NCBI GenBank assembly: GCA_016935595.1
Contig: JAFGQQ010000062.1
Span: forward strand, 1-9,241
Source of the DNA: Bacteroidales bacterium
GTDB lineage: Bacteria; Bacteroidota; Bacteroidia; Bacteroidales; UBA10428
Length of the DNA: 9,241 nt
Direction: 5' to 3'
A program made the position numbers and the translations under genes. Positions 6,887-9,241 of this stretch are shown piece by piece; within the stretch, counting starts at the first letter, position 1; each line of letters begins with the position of its first letter. The notes under the pieces were generated by a model, which did no database searches, was not told the origin of the DNA, and was given only the letters and a program-made list of their open reading frames with translations.

Positions 6887-7774
6887 TTAAATATATTCAA
6901 CTCCTTTTAATTTTCTTCTAATCCCTCTTCTGTATTTAATTTTTGGATACCCCAAAATAATGGATGCCACAACTTCGTTTTCCTGAGGGATATGCAACAA
7001 TTCCCTGAGTTCTTTTTTCTTTTCAACTGCAGCATAGATTAAATCAATTACTGTTGCCCCCAGTCCCATCGAATGTATTGCCAAAATAGCAAAAGCTACC
7101 GAAAGATATATATCAGTATGATAATTCTCTTCATTTCTGTTGGCATGAAAAATAATCATAGAAGGGGCGCCGCGTGTAATTGTATCTTCCTTCCCCGACT
7201 TTAATTCGGGCAACCTGGTTTTCATCAAAGGCAAAACATGGTTTTTTATAACATTATACTTTTGAATTCCAGCGTTTCGCCTGATAAAAAAACGCATCAT
7301 TGGATTTTTCATGGCATTAACCATAAATTCATAAAATTCGATCATTAAAGGAAGCCCTTTTTTCATTATAGCAGTATCCTGAACTACTGTAAGTTCTATT
7401 TTTACCGGTGGAAAACTTGGAGGCGACATTTTTATAGCTTCTACAACTTTTTCGAGAATTTCGCGGGGAACCGGTTTATCTTTAAAATTCCGAATCGAAC
7501 GGCGAGTTGCCAGTAAACTGAAAAATGATTTTTCATCGGCAACTTCGGAAGGTAAAGGGAAAAAATCATTTTCATAAGATAATCCTTCAATAAAAATTGA
7601 TTCCGACTGGCATACTGCCATGCATTGTCCGCATTTAATACAAATTGCAATACGCGATTCCCGTATTGATATTCCTTCATCTTTTGAAAATACCATAATT
7701 TTATTTGGGCATACTTCGGCACATAATCCGCATTTTTTACAGGTATCCTGGTTTATTGTAATATTATTTTCCAT
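6887..7774 (-). CDS. Ferredoxin-nitroreductase fusion (2x[4Fe-4S] + FMN nitroreductase domain)
   Basis: This is a 295-residue cytosolic redox protein. The N-terminal ferredoxin module has two complete cluster motifs: Cys12-x2-Cys15-x2-Cys18-x3-Cys22 followed by Pro, and Cys45-x2-Cys48-x2-Cys51-x3-Cys55, arranged as in bacterial 2[4Fe-4S] ferredoxins. From about residue 83 a nitroreductase-family FMN domain follows, beginning LLATRRSIRNFKDKPVP, with the phosphate-binding Arg-Arg-Ser, a central MSPPSFPPVK segment, GAPSMIIFHA and the C-terminal MGLGATVIDL and SIILGYPK blocks. Such fusions are common in anaerobes; they are thought to feed electrons from the clusters to FMN for reduction of an unidentified small molecule, and activity on nitroaromatics is only a family label. 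The stop codon lies in the target duplication of the neighbouring MITE-like element. The gene is divergent from lpdA with a 142-nt gap. Confidence 0.9.
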   Translation of the reverse strand: MENNITINQDTCKKCGLCAEVCPNKIMVFSKDEGISIRESRIAICIKCGQCMAVCQSESIFIEGLSYENDFFPLPSEVADEKSFFSLLATRRSIRNFKDKPVPREILEKVVEAIKMSPPSFPPVKIELTVVQDTAIMKKGLPLMIEFYEFMVNAMKNPMMRFFIRRNAGIQKYNVIKNHVLPLMKTRLPELKSGKEDTITRGAPSMIIFHANRNEENYHTDIYLSVAFAILAIHSMGLGATVIDLIYAAVEKKKELRELLHIPQENEVVASIILGYPKIKYRRGIRRKLKGVEYI

Positions 7775-7857
7775 ACCAAAACAGATTTTAGATTTGAAGT
7801 AATATTACAATTTTCTTTAAAAACTAAAACTTAAAATGAATAATATTTACTAAAACA

Positions 7858-7889
7858 ATTGACCATTTGTATTGTTATTATTATATTTC
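7858..7889 (+). promoter_or_regulatory. Possible Bacteroidota-type promoter for lpdA
   Basis: ATTG at 7858-7861 and TATATTTC at 7882-7889, 20 bases apart, match the TTTG ... TAnnTTTG consensus of the Bacteroidota primary sigma factor at three of four and five of six fixed bases. Transcription would begin near 7896, about 20 nt before the lpdA start codon. In such AT-rich sequence this could arise by chance. Confidence 0.3.
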
Positions 7890-7916
7890 AGACATAAAAC
7901 TAAGAAAGTAATACAT

Positions 7917-9241
7917 ATGAATTTTGATATAATAATTATTGGCAGTGGGCCTGGCGGATATGTAGCTGCTATTAGGGCTTCGCAATTAGGGTTTAAAACC
8001 GCAGTAGTTGAAAAAGCTGAATTAGGTGGTATTTGTCTTAACTGGGGTTGTATCCCAACCAAATCTTTACTAAAAAGCGCCCAAGTGTACGATTACATTA
8101 AACATGCCGGAGATTACGGTATTGACATAAAAGGCGAAGCTATTCCAGATTTTCAGAAAATAATACAGCGAAGCAGAATGGTTGCAGAAGGTATGAGCAA
8201 AGGTATACAGTTTTTATTTAAAAAAAATAAAGTAGAAGTCCTACAAGGATTTGGGAAACTGATTGACAACAAAACTGTTGAGGTTGAAGATGAAAAAGGC
8301 AAAAAAACAAAATACACTTCGAAATATATCATACTGGCAACTGGAGCCAGGTCAAAAGAACTTCCAAACTTAAAACAAGACGGTAAAAAAATTATTGGTT
8401 ACCGACAGGCATTAACATTGTCAAAACTGCCCGAATCAATGATAGTTGTCGGTTCAGGTGCCATAGGTTGTGAATTTGCCAATTTCTATGCTTCCCTGGG
8501 AACAAAAGTCACACTGGTTGAATTTTTACCAAACATAGTTCCTCTTGAAGATGAAGAAGTTTCAAAGCAACTGGCACGCTCGTTTAAAAAAACCGGGATT
8601 AATGTGATGGTTGAATCTACAGTTGAGAGAGTTGATACTACTGGAAAAAATTGCAAAGTTATAATTAAAACAAAAAAAGGAGAAGAAACTCATGAAGCTG
8701 AAATAGTATTATCAGCAATTGGTGTTACCCCGAATATCGAAAAAATTGGGATTGAAGAATTAAAAATTGAAACCGAAAAAGGCAAAATAAAAGTTAATGA
8801 ATTTTATAAAACCTCTGTAGATGGCATTTATGCAATTGGCGATATTATTAACACACCTGCATTGGCTCATGTAGCTTCGGCCGAAGGCATTGCCTGCGTA
8901 GAAAAAATTGCCGGTCTGAATCCTGAACCTGTTGATTATAAAAATATACCTGCCTGCACCTATACAAATCCCGAAATTGCATCGGTAGGACTAACTGAAA
9001 AAGCTGCAAAAGAAGCCGGTTATGAAATAAAAACCGGAAAATTCCCGTTTACTGCATCTGGTAAAGCAAGCGCTGCCGGGCAAAAAGACGGATTTGTAAA
9101 ATTGATATTCGATGCAAAATACGGAGAGTTACTCGGCGCACATCTGGTAGGCGCTAATGTAACTGAAATGATTGCTGAGCTGGTTGTAGGTAAAAAACTT
9201 GAGACAACCGGCCATGAACTAATTAAATCAATCCACCCCCA
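7917..9241 (+). CDS. lpdA: Dihydrolipoyl dehydrogenase (E3 component), 3' end outside window
   Basis: From the ATG at 7917 the frame stays open to the window edge, giving 441 residues. E3 reoxidises dihydrolipoamide of the 2-oxoacid dehydrogenase and glycine cleavage complexes with FAD and NAD+. Visible parts are the FAD-binding IIIIGSGPGGYVAA (5-18), the redox-active disulfide GGICLNWGCIPTK with Cys40 and Cys45, ATGARSKELP, the NAD-binding VVGSGAIGCEFANFY around Gly179-Gly184, the second FAD motif YAIGDI with Asp309, and the dimerisation domain from about 340 (YTNPEIASVGLTE). The sequence stops at SIHP, just before the catalytic His of the usual HPHPT motif, so only about 20-25 residues are missing. 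The weak AAGAAAG upstream of the start is the only ribosome-binding candidate. No E1 or E2 gene is visible, so the complex it serves cannot be told from this window. Confidence 0.96.
   Translation, partial: MNFDIIIIGSGPGGYVAAIRASQLGFKTAVVEKAELGGICLNWGCIPTKSLLKSAQVYDYIKHAGDYGIDIKGEAIPDFQKIIQRSRMVAEGMSKGIQFLFKKNKVEVLQGFGKLIDNKTVEVEDEKGKKTKYTSKYIILATGARSKELPNLKQDGKKIIGYRQALTLSKLPESMIVVGSGAIGCEFANFYASLGTKVTLVEFLPNIVPLEDEEVSKQLARSFKKTGINVMVESTVERVDTTGKNCKVIIKTKKGEETHEAEIVLSAIGVTPNIEKIGIEELKIETEKGKIKVNEFYKTSVDGIYAIGDIINTPALAHVASAEGIACVEKIAGLNPEPVDYKNIPACTYTNPEIASVGLTEKAAKEAGYEIKTGKFPFTASGKASAAGQKDGFVKLIFDAKYGELLGAHLVGANVTEMIAELVVGKKLETTGHELIKSIHP

Noticed and set aside
7441..7722. 93-codon minus-strand open frame
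   Set aside because: Overlaps the ferredoxin cysteine motifs and nitroreductase start in another frame; the fusion protein explains this DNA fully.
7850..8062. 70-codon minus-strand open frame over the lpdA start
   Set aside because: It is antisense to the FAD-binding and disulfide motifs of lpdA, which constrain the sequence.

Overview
The window looks like a chromosomal segment of a Bacteroidota bacterium. It is AT-rich and has few recognisable Shine-Dalgarno sequences. The long secreted protein on the minus strand ends in a type IX secretion (Por) sorting domain, which is essentially confined to that phylum. The RodA has a long membrane-segment insertion relative to the E. coli protein. 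Most of the content is ordinary core or accessory metabolism; I see no defence system, CRISPR array, rRNA or tRNA.

Left third, plus strand: the 3' part of rodA (cell-wall glycosyltransferase, cut by the window edge), an aldo/keto reductase of the YghZ/Gpr type, and a multi-span membrane protein of the ArsP_2 / putative manganese or heavy-metal exporter type. Gaps are 16 and 4 nt, so the three are probably co-transcribed, although their functions have no obvious link.

Middle, minus strand: a convergent 840-residue exported protein (signal peptide, lamin-tail domain, chitobiase-C-like domain, CotH-type kinase domain, type IX sorting domain) ends only 5 nt from the exporter gene. Upstream of it lies a 285-nt non-coding gap with a perfect 18-bp palindrome next to a larger nested inverted repeat. 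Then comes a GNAT acetyltransferase gene broken by one in-frame TGA: the last 39 codons of the family's C-terminus continue in the same frame after the stop, and the TGA sits where relatives appear to carry cysteine.

Right third: between the GNAT gene and a two-cluster ferredoxin/nitroreductase fusion gene lies a 181-bp element with 17-bp imperfect terminal inverted repeats flanked by TTAAA direct repeats, i.e. a MITE-like insertion placed exactly at the stop codon of the nitroreductase gene. Divergently, on the plus strand, starts a dihydrolipoyl dehydrogenase (E3) gene, running off the right edge at its catalytic His-Pro motif.

The points most worth a second look are the TGA-interrupted acetyltransferase, the MITE-like insertion, the secreted kinase-fold protein, and the internal repeat and His-rich loop of the exporter. 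Nothing here amounts to a convincing new multi-gene system.
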